Source of the DNA: Gilliamella apis | GTDB lineage: Bacteria > Pseudomonadota > Gammaproteobacteria > Enterobacterales > Orbaceae | Assembly (NCBI RefSeq): GCF_030758615.1 | Contig: NZ_CP132381.1 | Coordinates: 62,001 to 126,000 of the forward strand | Length of the DNA: 64,000 nt | Direction of reading: 5' to 3' | Made by a program: the position numbers and the translations under genes | In this document: positions 44,948 to 54,141 of the stretch, piece after piece | Position numbering within the stretch: the stretch's first letter is position 1 | Layout: each line of letters starts with the position of its first letter | The notes under the pieces: generated by a model | Told to the model about the DNA's origin: nothing | The model's input: only the letters and a program-made list of their open reading frames with translations | Databases searched by the model: none

Positions 44948-46888
44948 ATGAATTTAGTGATACGTTGGTGTTTGATATTAAGCATACTTTGGGCTAAAAG
45001 TGTGTTTGCAGAGCCTACTTTGAGTGATTTGCGACAAAATTATCAAAAGTGGCAAAATACTTATCAATCATTAACTTTTGATGAACAACAAACATTACTA
45101 AAACAGTTAAAAAACTATCCATTATACCCTTATGCTGCCGTGCAATTTTTTCAAAATAATATTAAAACAGTATCAACACAAGCAGTAAGTGATTTTGCAA
45201 AAAAATATCATGATTTCCCATTAACATCGTCATTAACTCAAGCTTATATAACTGAGCTAGCTAATCGTCAAGACTGGAATGCAATTATCACTTTTCCTAT
45301 AGATAATTCTATTGCTTCTAATTGTCGATACCAGTATGCAAAATTACAGCAACATCAAGACAAATCAGTGTTAGATAATGTCGAATCGCTATGGTTAACA
45401 GGTAAAGAATTACCTTCAGCTTGTGATCCTTTATTAGATACATGGTCAAAAAGTGGTAAACGCACAGCAAATCTTATTTTGTTACGTATAGAACTTGCAC
45501 TGGAAAACAACAATTTAAAATTAGCTCGCCATTTAACCAACTTACTAGATGATAACTATCAAACAACCAAAAATCATTTATTAGCTATTTTCGATAATCC
45601 ACGAAAAATTGAAGCTTTTTCAAAAAATATTAAAACGAGCACCTTCACAAAAAAAATTGTCTTAGCATCTTACCCTCGGTTAGTTAAAGCTGACAAAAAT
45701 GTGGCTGCAGCATTATTACCACAACTAATTGAAAAACAGAATTTCACTGATGATGAGCAAATTAGATTACAACAAAGCTTAGCCAATAGTTATTTTAGTG
45801 ATTCAGCAACCCCAGAACAGATAAAATGGCGGGATAATTATATTAGCAAAAGTCATGACTCGACTTTAGTTGAAAAACGTATTCGCATGGCTATTGATGC
45901 TAATAATTACAAAGATATTGCACATTGGCTAAAACAACTAACTCCAGAAGATCAATTAAAAGAAGAGTGGCAATACTGGCACGCTCGAGTATTACTCAAT
46001 AACAAAAAAACTAACGAAGCAAAACATATCTTAAAAAGTTTAACTAATAAACGTGGTTTTTACGGAATGGTAAGTGCACAAGCTCTTAATCAACCATATA
46101 CTATCAATAATTTATCGAAAAAGATCCCGAGTACAGAAGTCAATGCACTAAAAGCCAAGTATGACCAGCAACCATATGTCATTAGAATCAAAGAATTAAG
46201 ATTATTAGGTATGTTAACGGAGTCAAAACAAGAATGGCGATATGTACTTAAAAACCAAGCAGCAGAAAATGAATATTTAGATTTAGCTAAATACGCTTAT
46301 CAGAAAGGTTGGGGAGAACTAAGTATACAAGCAACAATATCAGGTAAATTATGGGATAATTGGACTGAACGCCTACCTATCATGTATAAAAACTTATATA
46401 ATGATGCCTTGAAAGATAAAGCGATTCCATTATCTTATGCTTTAGCAATAACTCGGCAAGAAAGTGCATTTGACACAATGATACAATCTCCAGTTGGAGC
46501 CAGTGGTTTAATGCAATTAATGCCAGCAACAGCTAAGGAAACAGCCAAAAAAATCAATAATATTACCTATTATTCACCAAGCCAACTGTTTGAACCGACA
46601 ACGAATATACAGTTAGGTACTTATTTTTTAAATAGCGTTTATTTACAAAATGATAACAATCGTATTTTATCCTCGGCGGCCTATAATGCAGGTCCTGGCC
46701 GAGTAAAAAAATGGTTGAATAATAGTAATGGAAAACTTGATGCTATCGCATTTATTGAAAGTATTCCCTTTAATGAAACTCGAAATTATGTCAAAAGTGT
46801 ATTAGTTTATGATTATATTTACCAATATATTTTAGGAAATCAACACCCTCATATACTGACAACAAACGAATTTAATAGACAATATTAA
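44948..46888 (+). CDS. slt: Soluble lytic murein transglycosylase
   Basis: 646 residues (E. coli Slt70 645). A periplasmic enzyme that cleaves peptidoglycan to 1,6-anhydromuropeptides. Signal peptide residues 1-21 (ending SVFA). A long alpha-superhelical U and L domain follows, then the catalytic lysozyme-like domain from about residue 490 with the catalytic glutamate in TRQESAFD, then GLMQLMPATA and SSAAYNAGPGRV. AGGAG precedes the ATG. trpR starts inside its stop codon, as slt-trpR is arranged in E. coli. Confidence 0.96.
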   Translation: MNLVIRWCLILSILWAKSVFAEPTLSDLRQNYQKWQNTYQSLTFDEQQTLLKQLKNYPLYPYAAVQFFQNNIKTVSTQAVSDFAKKYHDFPLTSSLTQAYITELANRQDWNAIITFPIDNSIASNCRYQYAKLQQHQDKSVLDNVESLWLTGKELPSACDPLLDTWSKSGKRTANLILLRIELALENNNLKLARHLTNLLDDNYQTTKNHLLAIFDNPRKIEAFSKNIKTSTFTKKIVLASYPRLVKADKNVAAALLPQLIEKQNFTDDEQIRLQQSLANSYFSDSATPEQIKWRDNYISKSHDSTLVEKRIRMAIDANNYKDIAHWLKQLTPEDQLKEEWQYWHARVLLNNKKTNEAKHILKSLTNKRGFYGMVSAQALNQPYTINNLSKKIPSTEVNALKAKYDQQPYVIRIKELRLLGMLTESKQEWRYVLKNQAAENEYLDLAKYAYQKGWGELSIQATISGKLWDNWTERLPIMYKNLYNDALKDKAIPLSYALAITRQESAFDTMIQSPVGASGLMQLMPATAKETAKKINNITYYSPSQLFEPTTNIQLGTYFLNSVYLQNDNNRILSSAAYNAGPGRVKKWLNNSNGKLDAIAFIESIPFNETRNYVKSVLVYDYIYQYILGNQHPHILTTNEFNRQY

Positions 46889-47190
46889 TGGTGCATTACA
46901 TGAAAACTAAAGAATGGAACCAAACGGTTGAAATATTACACCAAGCATTTAATAGCGGTTATTCATTAGATATATTGAAATTACTGATGACAGCTGATGA
47001 GCGGGATGCATTAATCACAAGAGTTAAAATTGTCCGTTCATTACTGGATGGCTCAATTAATCAACGCCAACTTAAAGAGCAATTGAAAATTGGCATTGCC
47101 ACTGTGACCAGAGGCTCGAATAGTTTAAAAGAAGCAACTCCTGAATTTAAAGTGTGGTTGGAAAACATTCTATTGAAATCAGATAAATAA
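46888..47190 (+). CDS. trpR: Trp operon repressor
   Basis: 100 residues (E. coli 108, with a longer N-terminus). An all-helical dimer that binds tryptophan and then operators. The helix-turn-helix QRQLKEQLKIGIATVTRGSN is nearly the E. coli sequence, and LLMTADERDALITRVKIV forms the dimer core. ATG 46888 overlaps the slt stop (TAATG); ATG 46900 is an alternative. No trp biosynthesis genes or convincing operator are in the window. Confidence 0.95.
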   Translation: MVHYMKTKEWNQTVEILHQAFNSGYSLDILKLLMTADERDALITRVKIVRSLLDGSINQRQLKEQLKIGIATVTRGSNSLKEATPEFKVWLENILLKSDK

Positions 47191-47228
47191 AATAATAGTC
47201 AATATTTATAAAAACTAGTTAAAGTAGA

Positions 47229-48149
47229 CTATAACAAGTTTGACTGGATATTGACTTCATCATCTGCAACCACTGGTACACAATAATCGCATTCCATAGT
47301 ATGAATATCTTCAAAACATTTAATCGTATCATCATGATGATTATGATGAATCTCAATTAAACAGCTTGAAGTGCGTAACCGAACTTTCAATGCTGGCATT
47401 GCAGCTAAATGGACTTGAGAAATAAAATCGCTGAAATTTTCTAGCGAACCGATATATTTAAAACAAAGATATAAACCACCTTCATTAACAATTGGTTCTA
47501 TATGCTCAAGATTATTATTATGATCTAAGGCAATTGTATATAAAAGTTCTTGTTCATTAGCATTATCTTTACTTTTCAAGATACGGCTAAAAGCAAAAAT
47601 CTTATCCGGTAAACTGTCGCTATTGTGAGCATAATGGGATAAATAATTTTGAAAAAACTGCGATCTTAATTTATTTTCTTCATCTAAAATTTGACTCAAA
47701 TTACAATTATTTTTGTAAGAGATCCCCCAAAAAGTTTGTTTCGGCATATTCACAAATTTAGGCTCAGGTAAAGAAAGTCGATTTTTATTTAATTCAATAG
47801 CAGGAGTTAACCCGGTAGGATCCCAAAATTCACCACGACGATAACTTGCTGGTGTTTCATTAAATTGCTTTTTAAAAGAACGAGTAAAAGTTTGCTGCGA
47901 ATCAAAACGATATTGCATAGCAATATCTAAAATAGGTTTACTTGTCATGCGCAAAGATAATGCCGCATAAGTTAATCTGCGGTGACGAATATAAGTACCA
48001 AGTACTTGACCAGTTACTTCTTTAAACATCCGTTGTAAATGCCACTTCGAATAACCTGATTTCTGGGCGACATTATCAATAGATAAGGGTTGCTCCAAAT
48101 TTTTTTCAATCCAAACGATAAGATCTGAAATAATACTAACTTGATTCAT
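47229..48149 (-). CDS. rob: AraC/XylS-family regulator, Rob-like
   Basis: 306 residues (E. coli Rob 289). The N-terminal AraC DNA-binding domain (residues 1-110) has GYSKWHLQRMFKEVTG in the first HTH and LDIAMQYRFDSQQTFTRSFKKQF in the second, very close to Rob/MarA/SoxS. Residues about 120-300 form a GyrI-like effector domain as in Rob. Rob activates the mar/sox/rob genes for efflux and solvent or superoxide tolerance. It is transcribed alone. A different MarA-type paralogue with a GyrI domain cannot be excluded. Confidence 0.85.
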   Translation of the reverse strand: MNQVSIISDLIVWIEKNLEQPLSIDNVAQKSGYSKWHLQRMFKEVTGQVLGTYIRHRRLTYAALSLRMTSKPILDIAMQYRFDSQQTFTRSFKKQFNETPASYRRGEFWDPTGLTPAIELNKNRLSLPEPKFVNMPKQTFWGISYKNNCNLSQILDEENKLRSQFFQNYLSHYAHNSDSLPDKIFAFSRILKSKDNANEQELLYTIALDHNNNLEHIEPIVNEGGLYLCFKYIGSLENFSDFISQVHLAAMPALKVRLRTSSCLIEIHHNHHDDTIKCFEDIHTMECDYCVPVVADDEVNIQSNLL

Positions 48150-48234
48150 ATAACCCCATCATGATGTGAATTGGCAAACATTATGCGATTATGACTTAAT
48201 CACAGCAATAAGCAAGATGTAAATCGAAAATTTT

Positions 48235-48819
48235 TTAACAATATGAATGGGTTCCAGCTTGATGTTCGGTAATATCTTTTACGCCTGCCAGTTCAGGGAA
48301 TTCAGTAAGTAGCTGTTTTTCAATCCCCTCTTTTAAAGTGTAATCGACCATCGAACAACCATTACAACCACCGCCAAATTGTAATATCGCATAATTATCA
48401 TCGGTTAATTCAACCAAACTCACATGACCACCATGACTAGCTAATTGTGGATTAACCTGTGCTTGAATAACATAATTGACGCGTTCAATTAACGGCGCAT
48501 CATCGGCAACCTTTTTCATTTTTGAATTCGGCGCTTTCAAAGTTAATTGAGAACCTAATTCATCTGTTACATAATCAATCACCGTTTCCTCTAGAAAAGG
48601 AGCGCTAATTTCATCAATATAAATAGCAAAACCTGCTTGTTGTTGTTCTTCGATATCGCTATCTTCTATAGTATCTGCTGGGCAATATGAAACCCCACAT
48701 TCTGCTGATGGTGTGCCAGGATTAATAACAAAAACCCGAATTTGTGTACCATCAGGCTGATTAGCAAGTAATTTTTTAAAATGTTGTTGCGCTGATTCAG
48801 AAATGGTAATAATAGACAT
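48235..48819 (-). CDS. nfuA: Fe-S biogenesis protein NfuA
   Basis: 194 residues (E. coli 191). A degenerate A-type domain (1-100) is fused to a C-terminal Nfu domain with the cluster-binding CxxC in [14 protein letters not shown]. It delivers [4Fe-4S] clusters under oxidative stress or iron starvation. It lies downstream of gntX as in E. coli, with 96 bases between, which hold an IscR-like site. Confidence 0.96.
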   Translation of the reverse strand: MSIITISESAQQHFKKLLANQPDGTQIRVFVINPGTPSAECGVSYCPADTIEDSDIEEQQQAGFAIYIDEISAPFLEETVIDYVTDELGSQLTLKAPNSKMKKVADDAPLIERVNYVIQAQVNPQLASHGGHVSLVELTDDNYAILQFGGGCNGCSMVDYTLKEGIEKQLLTEFPELAGVKDITEHQAGTHSYC

Positions 48820-48870
48820 AATCCCTCACTTTGACACGATTGACATTAATCATCACTAACATCATCGATA

Positions 48871-48895
48871 ATAGTTGACTAACCTTGTTGGTCAT
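48871..48895. promoter_or_regulatory. IscR-like type 1 site upstream of nfuA
   Basis: ATAGTTGACT (48871-48880) is a perfect left half-site of the IscR type 1 consensus; the right half (TGTTGGTCAT, 48886-48895) matches at about half its positions. It sits 52-76 bases before the nfuA ATG. nfuA is an IscR target in E. coli. Confidence 0.5.
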
Positions 48896-48915
48896 TATAG
48901 GGGGTGTTTTAGATT

Positions 48916-49587
48916 TTACAAGATGGTGCGACATAAACAAACTACCTGAATATAGTTTGCCCCACAATGTTTTAACTGTTGGCTAATGGCATTTATGGTA
49001 TTGCCGGTAGTAACAATATCATCAATAAGCATTATCGATTGATTGGTTAAATCATCGCGGCAACTAAATAAGGTTTCAACATTGGCTATTCGTTGCTTAA
49101 GCGATAGATACTTTTGATCGTGTGCCACTGACTTTCGTGATAACAGATAAGGTTGAAAATCACAATTAAGCCATCTGGCTATTGGTCTCGCTAATAATGC
49201 CGCTTGATTAAATCCTCTAGACCAATAACGAAAATGGTGCAATGGAACACAAGTTACAATATCTGGTTTAACCAAACCACTACTCAACCGTCGTTGATAC
49301 CACGCTAAAAACATTAATCTAGCCAGAGCATTAGTTAACTCAGTTTTTCGATAAAATTTTAAATGTTGAATTAATCTTTTTAACGGTGCCATATATTCTG
49401 TTACAGCAATCATTTCATCCCAATAAGGCCGATTATCACGACATCGATAGCAGATTTTGGTTGATAATGAATGAGGAAGACTACATTGATAACAAATCTT
49501 ATTAAATTTTGGTAAGTTTTTAACACATTGACTACAAATCCCATGATGAGGCAACACTAAAGGCATATTACATAAAATACATCGCAT
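48916..49587 (-). CDS. gntX: ComF-family phosphoribosyltransferase-like protein (GntX)
   Basis: 223 residues. The N-terminus carries two zinc-ribbon CxxC pairs (CILC, CSQC, then CYQC, CYRC), and the C-terminus a PRTase fold with the PRPP-loop motif IMLIDDIVTTGNT near residue 190. ComF of naturally competent bacteria helps DNA import; E. coli GntX is the same family and lies in the same gntX-nfuA order. In Haemophilus the homologue Com101A/ComF is required for transformation, so a DNA-uptake role is possible. The enzymatic activity is unknown. Confidence 0.9.
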   Translation of the reverse strand: MRCILCNMPLVLPHHGICSQCVKNLPKFNKICYQCSLPHSLSTKICYRCRDNRPYWDEMIAVTEYMAPLKRLIQHLKFYRKTELTNALARLMFLAWYQRRLSSGLVKPDIVTCVPLHHFRYWSRGFNQAALLARPIARWLNCDFQPYLLSRKSVAHDQKYLSLKQRIANVETLFSCRDDLTNQSIMLIDDIVTTGNTINAISQQLKHCGANYIQVVCLCRTIL

Positions 49588-49839
49588 AATGATTCATCGC
49601 TTAGCAAAAAATTTTGAGGAACAGGTTTTTTATCTACAAAATATGCTTAAAATGGAAAGAAAATAGAAAATTAGCTCGCTAATAATATGAATTATAATAA
49701 ATAAAAACTATTTTTTATCTATTAATCGCAACATTGGAATCTATCACGCAGAATTTTAGTTAATTATTTATATTAATCATTTCAATTCATCTAATATTCG
49801 GTATAATTTGCCCACTATTTTGGAGTAAGGATTTGTTAA

Positions 49840-50409
49840 ATGAAAAAAATCAAACTATTACTTATATCATTACTATTAAGCCTTTTTTCAACTGTTGCAT
49901 TGGCTGATAGCAAAGTATTATTACAAACCAGTATGGGCGATATTGAAATTGAATTAGATAGCGAACATGCCCCAATTACCACGAAAAATTTTCTTGATTA
50001 TGTCAATAGCGGTTATTATGAAAATTTAACCTTCCATCGAGTCATTCCTGAATTTATGATTCAAGGTGGTGGAGCTGATGATCAATTAAAATTCAAAGAA
50101 ACTCAACAACCAATTAAAAATGAAGCCAATAATGGTTTGAAAAACGATCGTGGAACTATCGCAATGGCAAGAACCAATGCTGTAGATAGCGCAACTAGCC
50201 AATTCTTTATTAATGTTGTCAATAATGATTTTCTAAATTACCAATCACCAGACCAATATGGTTATGCAGTTTTTGGTAAAGTCATTAAAGGAATGGATGT
50301 CGTTGATAAAATTGTTAATGTCGCTACAAAACGCATGGGACCACATCAAAATGTCCCTGTTGAACCAATCTATATTAAAAAAGCAACTGTGATTGAAGAT
50401 AAACAATAG
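49840..50409 (+). CDS. ppiA: Periplasmic cyclophilin-type peptidyl-prolyl isomerase
   Basis: 189 residues (E. coli PpiA 190). Signal peptide residues 1-22 (ending TVALA-DS). The cyclophilin domain has [37 protein letters not shown] and SQFFINV. It folds periplasmic proteins. GGAG lies 15 bases upstream and a TATAAT element at 49802-49807. Codons 130-190 and the terminator were later copied by a tandem duplication (51602-51845). Confidence 0.96.
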   Translation: MKKIKLLLISLLLSLFSTVALADSKVLLQTSMGDIEIELDSEHAPITTKNFLDYVNSGYYENLTFHRVIPEFMIQGGGADDQLKFKETQQPIKNEANNGLKNDRGTIAMARTNAVDSATSQFFINVVNNDFLNYQSPDQYGYAVFGKVIKGMDVVDKIVNVATKRMGPHQNVPVEPIYIKKATVIEDKQ

Positions 50410-50440
50410 GTTGTTCTAAAATTAATCAACACTTCAAGTA

Positions 50441-50470
50441 AACCACCTTAATGATTTAAGGTGGTTTTTT
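50441..50470. terminator. Terminator between ppiA and first Sel1 gene
   Basis: AACCACCTTAA, loop TGAT, TTAAGGTGGTT and TTTTATT: an 11-bp stem with a U-tract on the plus strand, 31 bases after ppiA. It is convergent with the Sel1-repeat gene. Confidence 0.9.
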
Positions 50471-50484
50471 ATTAAATAATAGGA

Positions 50485-51516
50485 TTATTTTTTTAATTTA
50501 TTACAAGCTTCTACAAATCCCTGATCACAAGACTGTTTAAAATACTTTTTAGCTAAAGATTTATTCTGCTTAATCCCATCACCTTCATCATACTTAAGCG
50601 CTAAATTATATTGGGCTGTGGAATTATCTTGCTCCGCTGCTTTTGTATACCAATATATCGCCTTTTGTTTATCTTGCTTTATGCCTTCACCGTCATCATA
50701 CATACTAGCTAAATTATTTTGGGCGCCTGAATGACCTTGTTCTGCTGATTTTTCATACCAAAATGCAGCTTTAAGTTTATTTGGCTCTATACCTTCATCT
50801 TCATCATACATAAGCGCTAAATTAAATTGTGCGTTGGCCTCTCCTTGCTCTGCTGCTTTTGTATACCAATATGTAGCTTTTTGTTTATCTTGTGCTATAC
50901 CATCACCTTCATCATATAAAACGCCTAAATTATACTGTGCATCTACATTACCTTGTTCCGCTGATTTTTCATACCAAAATGCAGCTTTAAGTTTATTTGG
51001 CTCTATACCATCATCTTCATCATACATAAGCGCTAAATTATATTGTGCGTTGGCCTCTCCTTGCTCCGCTGCTTTTGTATACCAATATAATGCCTTTTGT
51101 TTATCTTGTTCCATGCCATCACCTTCATCATACATAAGCGCTAAATTATTTTGTGCGTTGGCCTCTCCTTGCTCCGCTGCTTTTGTATACCAATATAATG
51201 CCTTTTGTTTATCTTGCTCTATGCCGTCTCCTTTATCATACATAAGCGCTAAATTATATTGTGCGTTGGCCTCTCCTTGCTCCGCTGCTTTTGTATACCA
51301 ATATGCAGCTTTAACTTTATCTTGCTCTATTCCTTCACCGTCATCATACATAAAAGCTAAATTATATTGTGCGCTGGAATGACCTTGTTCTGCTTCTTGT
51401 TTACATTCAATAAAGGCCTTTTCATAATTTTTTTGTTCATAATCTGTTTTACACTGACTAGCATAACTTGAAAAAGAACACAAAATTAATAATCCAACAG
51501 GTATAAATTTTTTCAT
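50485..51516 (-). CDS. Secreted Sel1-like repeat protein (eight repeats)
   Basis: 343 residues from ATG 51516, which has AGGAAAT upstream and opens a signal peptide (MKKFIPVGLLILCSFSSYAS). An upstream in-frame start adds ten residues without support. The mature protein is eight 36-residue Sel1/TPR-like repeats (pattern AQYNLALMYDEGDGIEQDKQ then KALYWYTKAAEQGEAN) ending in a cysteine-containing cap (SCDQGFVEACNKLKK). Neighbouring repeats are nearly identical in DNA, so the array has expanded recently. Sel1 proteins are protein-binding scaffolds, some involved in host interaction; the partner is unknown. Confidence 0.85.
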   Translation of the reverse strand: MKKFIPVGLLILCSFSSYASQCKTDYEQKNYEKAFIECKQEAEQGHSSAQYNLAFMYDDGEGIEQDKVKAAYWYTKAAEQGEANAQYNLALMYDKGDGIEQDKQKALYWYTKAAEQGEANAQNNLALMYDEGDGMEQDKQKALYWYTKAAEQGEANAQYNLALMYDEDDGIEPNKLKAAFWYEKSAEQGNVDAQYNLGVLYDEGDGIAQDKQKATYWYTKAAEQGEANAQFNLALMYDEDEGIEPNKLKAAFWYEKSAEQGHSGAQNNLASMYDDGEGIKQDKQKAIYWYTKAAEQDNSTAQYNLALKYDEGDGIKQNKSLAKKYFKQSCDQGFVEACNKLKK

Positions 51517-51601
51517 TGTATTTCCTATATATGTTAAAGCAGACATTGATACTTTTTATTTATTTAGATAAAAGTATGTATCGAAAATAATCGTTATTAT
51601 T

Positions 51602-51784
51602 GATTTCCTTAATTACCGATAACCAGACCAATATGGTTATGCTGTTTTTGGTAAAGTCATTAAAGGAATGGATGTCGTTGATAAAATTGTTAATGTCGCT
51701 ACAAAACGCATGGGACCACATCAAAATGTCCCTGTTGAACCAATCTATATTAAAAAAGCAACTGTGATTGAAGATAAACAATAG
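51602..51784 (+). pseudogene. ppiA: ppiA 3' fragment from tandem duplication
   Basis: Corresponds to ppiA codons 130-190, almost identical in DNA, but without promoter, start or the first two-thirds of the gene. An in-frame TAA replaces the serine codon in LNYQSPDQ, so even this remnant cannot be read through. It lies between the two Sel1 genes and marks the duplication junction. Confidence 0.92.
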
Positions 51785-51815
51785 GTTGTTCTAAAATTAA
51801 TCAACACTTCAAGTA

Positions 51816-51845
51816 AACCACCTTAGTGATTTAAGGTGGTTTTTT
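51816..51845. terminator. Duplicated copy of the ppiA terminator
   Basis: Copy of the 50441-50470 hairpin with one change (A to G in the inner stem, CCTTAG) that shortens the stem; the U-tract is kept. It now lies downstream of the second Sel1 gene, in the reverse direction, and of the ppiA remnant. Confidence 0.8.
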
Positions 51846-51859
51846 ATTAAATCTTAGGA

Positions 51860-52693
51860 TTATTTTTTTAATTTATTACAAGCTTTTTCAAAACCCCGCT
51901 CACAGGACTGTTTAAAATACTTATTAGCTAATAATTTGTTTTGCTCAACCCCATCACCTTTATCATACATAATTCCTAACCTGTATTGTGCTTCAGGGAC
52001 GACATTCCGCTCCGCTAATTTAGTATACCAAAATGCTGCTTTTTGTTTATTTTGTTCAACTCCATCACCTTCATCATACATAAGAGCTAAATTAAATTGT
52101 GAGTTGAAGTCACCTTGTTCTGCAGCTTTTTCATACCAAAATATCGCTTTTTGTTTATCTTGTTCTATTCCATCACCTTTATCATACATAAGTCCTAACG
52201 CGTATTGTGCATCCATATAACCTTGTTCAGCTGATTTTATATACAAAGTTAAAGCTTTTTGTATATTTGGTTCAACGCCATGACCATATTCATACATAAT
52301 ACCTAAATTATATTGTGATGGGGGGTCATTTTGTTCTACAGCTTTCTCATACCAAAATAACGCTTTTTGGGAATCTTGTGTTTCATCATCACTTTGATCA
52401 TACAATATGCCTAGAGTATATTGTGCATCTACATAACCTTGTTCGGCTGATTTTGTAAACCAATAAATAGCCTTTTGATATAGTGAATCATCTTGCTCAT
52501 CTCCTGTTATAGCCTGATAATATAAGTCACCTAAAAGATACTGCGCTTCTGAACTACCTTTTTCTGCTTCTTGTGTACATTCAATAAGTGCCTTTTCATA
52601 ATTTTTATTTTCATATTCTGTTGTACAATCCCTCGCATAAGTAACAAAAGAAAATAAGAGGGGCATAACTAATAGTAACTTTTTTATATTCAT
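51860..52693 (-). CDS. Secreted Sel1-like repeat protein (six repeats)
   Basis: 277 residues. Signal peptide (MNIKKLLLVMPLLFSFVTYA) and an N-terminal cap homologous to the other copy (RDCTTEYENKNYEKALIECTQEAEKG). Six Sel1-like repeats follow, less regular than in the neighbour; the first contains an insertion (YYQAITGDEQDDSLYQ). It ends with the shared cap CERGFEKACNKLKK. AAGGAAT precedes the ATG. Paralogue of the 50485-51516 gene through the 1375-base duplication. Function and partner unknown. Confidence 0.85.
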   Translation of the reverse strand: MNIKKLLLVMPLLFSFVTYARDCTTEYENKNYEKALIECTQEAEKGSSEAQYLLGDLYYQAITGDEQDDSLYQKAIYWFTKSAEQGYVDAQYTLGILYDQSDDETQDSQKALFWYEKAVEQNDPPSQYNLGIMYEYGHGVEPNIQKALTLYIKSAEQGYMDAQYALGLMYDKGDGIEQDKQKAIFWYEKAAEQGDFNSQFNLALMYDEGDGVEQNKQKAAFWYTKLAERNVVPEAQYRLGIMYDKGDGVEQNKLLANKYFKQSCERGFEKACNKLKK

Positions 52694-52759
52694 GATATTC
52701 CTTATATATTTATAAACTTTTTTAAAATTCTATTTAATGCATCATAAAATCATTACTAA

Positions 52760-54040
52760 TCATTTTAATATAGTTAACAAATTAGCCAGCGTTCTTACCC
52801 CGATACCTGTTGCACCAGTTGCCCATAAAGCGGTGGCACTTTTGCGGAATGTAGCTGAACAGTCAATGTGTAGCCAATTTTGTTTATAATTTTTAATAAA
52901 ATGAGATAAAAATGCCGCAGCAGTACTTGCACCAGCGGTATTTGGTAATCCAGAATTGGCCATATCAGCAAAAGATGATGGAAATTGACTACGATGAAAA
53001 TCAGCTAATGGTAATCGCCAAAAAGCTTCATGTTCCACGAGGCTACTAGCTAATAACTGATTTGCAAAGAGGTCATCAAACGAAAGTAATGATTGGTAAT
53101 CGTTACCTACAGCAATTTTTGCTGCACCAGTAAGGGTTGCACAGTCAATAATATAATGAGGATTATCGTTGTCGGCACTAATTAATCCATCAGCTAAAAC
53201 TAACCGTCCTTCTGCATCAGTATTATCAACTTCAACAGTTTTACCATTACGATATCGAATAATATCACCCAGTTTAAATGCCTTACCACTCACCAAATTA
53301 TCAGCACAACACAGATAAAGTTTGATACGATGTTTAACACCTCGAGCAATAGCAAGTGCCAGAGCACCAGTTACCAATGCTGCGCCCCCCATATCCGATC
53401 GCATTGATTCCATAAAACTGCTTGGTTTTAAGCTATAACCACCAGAATCAAAAGTAATACCTTTACCGACTAAACAAGCAACAATTGGGGCTTTAGGATT
53501 TTTAGTCGGATTATAATCAAGCTCAAGCAACGCTGCCGGTCGTTCTGATCCTTTGCCAACCGTGTAAATACCCATATAATCCTGTTCTTTTAATGCTTCA
53601 CCTGAAGTAATGTTATAGGTAATATCTGAGGAATAATTACTAATTAAGTTTGCACTTTGCATTGCCAGTTCTAACGGGCTTAATGTTTCAGCTTGTTGAT
53701 TAACAATATCTCGACACCAATCAATAATTGCGAGACGATGTTTTAGTTCTTGCTTATCTTGACTATCAAGTTTGGCCCAACTCACTTTATTATTATTCTT
53801 AGCATTACGATAACCGAGCCAAAAATGCCAACAAGATTCTAAATCCCAATTATCACCACTAAGTTTAACTGACTTAATACCTTGATTATCTAGTTTTCGA
53901 GCTGCTCGCTGAATGGCACCATGTCGATGGTCAGGTTGATAATGAATGGTAATAGCATCATCAGAAAAACTAAGTAAAGCATCTTTACCCCATTTAGATG
54001 GAGCAGTTTTTTCCGATAATAAGATAGATAAAGTCGACAT
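52760..54040 (-). CDS. pepB: Peptidase B (leucyl aminopeptidase family M17)
   Basis: 426 residues from ATG 54040 (E. coli PepB 427); GAGGAA lies eight bases upstream. A cytoplasmic aminopeptidase with two metal ions. Landmarks are [24 protein letters not shown] and the M17 signature [14 protein letters not shown]. In E. coli pepB follows iscX at the end of the isc operon; here it is about 8 kb upstream of iscR and transcribed alone, so that linkage has been broken by rearrangement. Confidence 0.96.
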   Translation of the reverse strand: MSTLSILLSEKTAPSKWGKDALLSFSDDAITIHYQPDHRHGAIQRAARKLDNQGIKSVKLSGDNWDLESCWHFWLGYRNAKNNNKVSWAKLDSQDKQELKHRLAIIDWCRDIVNQQAETLSPLELAMQSANLISNYSSDITYNITSGEALKEQDYMGIYTVGKGSERPAALLELDYNPTKNPKAPIVACLVGKGITFDSGGYSLKPSSFMESMRSDMGGAALVTGALALAIARGVKHRIKLYLCCADNLVSGKAFKLGDIIRYRNGKTVEVDNTDAEGRLVLADGLISADNDNPHYIIDCATLTGAAKIAVGNDYQSLLSFDDLFANQLLASSLVEHEAFWRLPLADFHRSQFPSSFADMANSGLPNTAGASTAAAFLSHFIKNYKQNWLHIDCSATFRKSATALWATGATGIGVRTLANLLTILK

Positions 54041-54141
54041 AATAGATTCCTCAAGCAATAATAATGCAAAAACGATGAATCAATTCTAATCAGAAACATG
54101 TTAATATAGCAAGCAAAGTTAAGCAGAAATAAGGACCAATA

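Larger units (their letters stand above)
50227..51850. repeat. Tandem duplication: ppiA 3' end, terminator and Sel1 gene
   Basis: The sequence from 50227 (codon 130 of ppiA) recurs from 51602 at a constant offset of 1375 bases. Over 50251-50480 against 51626-51855 I count only a handful of differences. The offset is kept at the ppiA stop (50407/51782), the terminator (50441/51816) and the stop codons of the two Sel1 genes (50485/51860). The unit is therefore ppiA end plus terminator plus one complete Sel1-repeat gene. Confidence 0.9.

Noticed and set aside
50834..51382. Long open frame on the plus strand inside the first Sel1 gene
   Set aside because: It is the antisense shadow of regular 108-base coding repeats, with no ribosome site or homology; the minus-strand Sel1 frame has a signal peptide and family pattern.
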